This document shows, piece after piece, positions 62,770 through 64,000 of a stretch of DNA of 64,000 nt. The stretch lies in NCBI GenBank assembly GCA_028023455.1, contig JAQFVV010000001.1:20083611-20147610 (forward strand). Direction: 5' to 3'. The position numbers were made by a program, and so were the translations under genes. The notes under the pieces were generated by a model. It did not search any database, was not told where the DNA came from, and saw nothing but the letters and a program-made list of their open reading frames with translations. Position 1 is the first letter of the stretch, and each line of letters opens with the position of its first letter. The DNA is from Epiperipatus broadwayi (Eukaryota; Onychophora; Udeonychophora; Euonychophora; Peripatidae).

Positions 62770-63400
62770 ACTTATACTCTGTAATGAATTTAGTATTTCA
62801 TTCACTTTTTATTTTACTTTATTATTTTATTTTGTATATAGTGACTATTTTATTAGTGCTTTTTAATAAATTACAAATTGTATTGAAGTTCTTTATTATA
62901 ATATGCAAATTATACTAAATATTGATCAATATTAACTACTTGTTATAAGGGATCTTATTACGGATGTCTTATACATTGCAAACTTCTGTCTGGAAATGCA
63001 TTTTGAAGGACTACTGAGAAAAATGAAAGGTACTAATGTCTTTATTCTATGAAGTTTTCAAGTGATGGATTACCTTAGGTAAGTGTTATTATATACCAAA
63101 TTTTTAAAAATTTTATGATGAATCCAACTAACCTACTAATAAAACAATAGTTTTAAGTTGTGTGCATAATTTTGAATTTATAAAATAATATGAAAATAAT
63201 TATTAGAAATATTAACTTTTATTCTATTTTTTATTACATTAAATATAAATAACTATATTTTTTTCATCTTAATTATATTCTTTCTGATTTATGTTTCAAA
63301 AAATATATATTATGTCATTTTTGATGAATATGAACTTAATTCATGATAAAATTTGTGGATTAACATAATTTTTTAAATATTCAATATGGCCACTTAAGCA
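62770..63400. other. AT-rich sequence without recognisable gene
   Basis: Nothing recognisable. Confidence 0.4.
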
Positions 63401-63404
63401 ATGA

Positions 63405-63515
63405 AAGAGTTAAAGATCATTTATCAGTTCCACATGTATAAGGTCATGTTTATCATTTGTATAAGATAGAGTAGATAGCTATGGCTTGAAAATTTGAATT
63501 CAAGTCCTGTCTAAT
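63405..63515 (+). repeat. Repeat family R2, partial plus-strand unit
   Basis: Has GATCATTTATCAGTTCCACA, GTCATGTTTATCATTTGTATA, AGAGTAGATAGCTATGGCTT and AATTCAAGTCCTGTCTAATA, ending in a TA tract (63513-63530). It lacks the GATGATCTGGATCA part. Confidence 0.65.
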
Positions 63516-63533
63516 ATATATATATATATATTA

Positions 63534-64000
63534 CAAGGATTTGAACTCAGACTTTCAAGCTGCTTACATCTATCCACTCCATCCTATAAAATTGATACAC
63601 ATGGCTACATACATGTGAAAAAGATAAATAATCTCCAATATAACATATTTCATGGTGAACTAGTACCAATCACTTGGACCAAATCATCTTTTCCTACACA
63701 TATCTATAATCAGTGCTCAGTGTATATTAAGATAGAAAATCTTCAAACATTAATAGATAACTGTCAATATTCTCCACCCTACAATTTTTCAGCCATCCAT
63801 ATCATTAGAGTTTGAAGATTTATCTTAATATAAACTAAGCACTGATTATATACGTGTGAGGAGATGATAATCTAGATCAAATGCTAAGTGCTAGCTCAGC
63901 ATGAAATATGTATATTGGAGATCATTTATCTTTTTCACATGTATGTGGTCATGTATATCAGTTGTATAGAATGGAAAGATGTACACAGCTTGAAAGCCTG
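63534..64000. repeat. Repeat family R2, inverted pair forming a long hairpin
   Basis: Minus-oriented unit (63534-63755, starting with GGATTTGAACTCAGACTTTC, the inverted B-box end) and plus-oriented unit (63805-64000, cut by the window end) are reverse complements with moderate divergence. The inner arm bases TTAAGATAGAAAATCTTCAAA pair with TTTGAAGATTTATCTTAA. The loop (about 63756-63804) carries the GGATGGCTGAA...GGGTGGAGAA segment, inverted, found at 61518-61560. Same architecture as 19443-19795. The open frame 63615-63815 is incidental. Confidence 0.75.

Noticed and set aside
62664-62918. Ile-Tyr repeat open frame
   Set aside because: Translation of an interrupted TA tract.
1-64000. CRISPR array, prokaryotic operon or phage region
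   Set aside because: Repeats are microsatellites, SINE-like units or foldbacks; there are no regularly spaced repeats with unique spacers and no prokaryotic-type gene packing.

Overview
This window is metazoan nuclear DNA with no prokaryotic features. It is very A+T-rich (about three quarters by eye) and dense in AT, ATT, AGT and GT microsatellites. It carries decayed non-LTR retrotransposons (a Tx1/L1-like and an RTE-like LINE), a degraded Gag-like reading frame, tRNA-derived SINE-like repeats, foldback elements and a pogo/Tigger-like DNA transposon family. An invertebrate is the natural reading. A cephalopod or other mollusc is my best guess from repeat style, but nothing in the window proves it.

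Layout. 1-1189: 3' part of a Tx1/L1-like LINE on the minus strand, with a tRNA-like SINE fragment (about 1250-1290) and a long ATT/GTT microsatellite beside it. 6186-9290: nearly full-length but dead RTE-type LINE on the minus strand (endonuclease, reverse transcriptase, C-terminal domain), broken by four nonsense codons and one frameshift. 9440-11000: decayed Gag-like retroelement relic on the plus strand. 11990-12285 and 58400-58692: two copies of one dispersed repeat. 19462-19795 and 61150-64000: members of a repeat family that occurs as inverted pairs. 26589-26814, 29029-29512 and 37324-37594: three long foldback structures; the last has perfectly matching arms. 32079-33230 and 40432-41750: two copies of one TIR transposon; the second still encodes a pogo/Tigger-type helix-turn-helix fragment. 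44280-46755: a possible promoter or LTR, with a short reading frame and a polyA signal. 58950-59880: an unassigned decayed reading frame on the minus strand.

Host genes. No complete host gene is visible. The best candidate for host coding sequence is an 86-nt exon-like island on the minus strand at 35442-35527, with consensus acceptor and donor sites and 28 clean codons. A second, weaker island lies at 17704-17850. If the first is real, most of the window is intronic or intergenic DNA of a gene read on the minus strand. Most long open frames in the window are microsatellite translations or AT-rich chance frames. I found no evidence of genes working as a pathway or system; the content is a record of mobile element activity and simple-repeat expansion.
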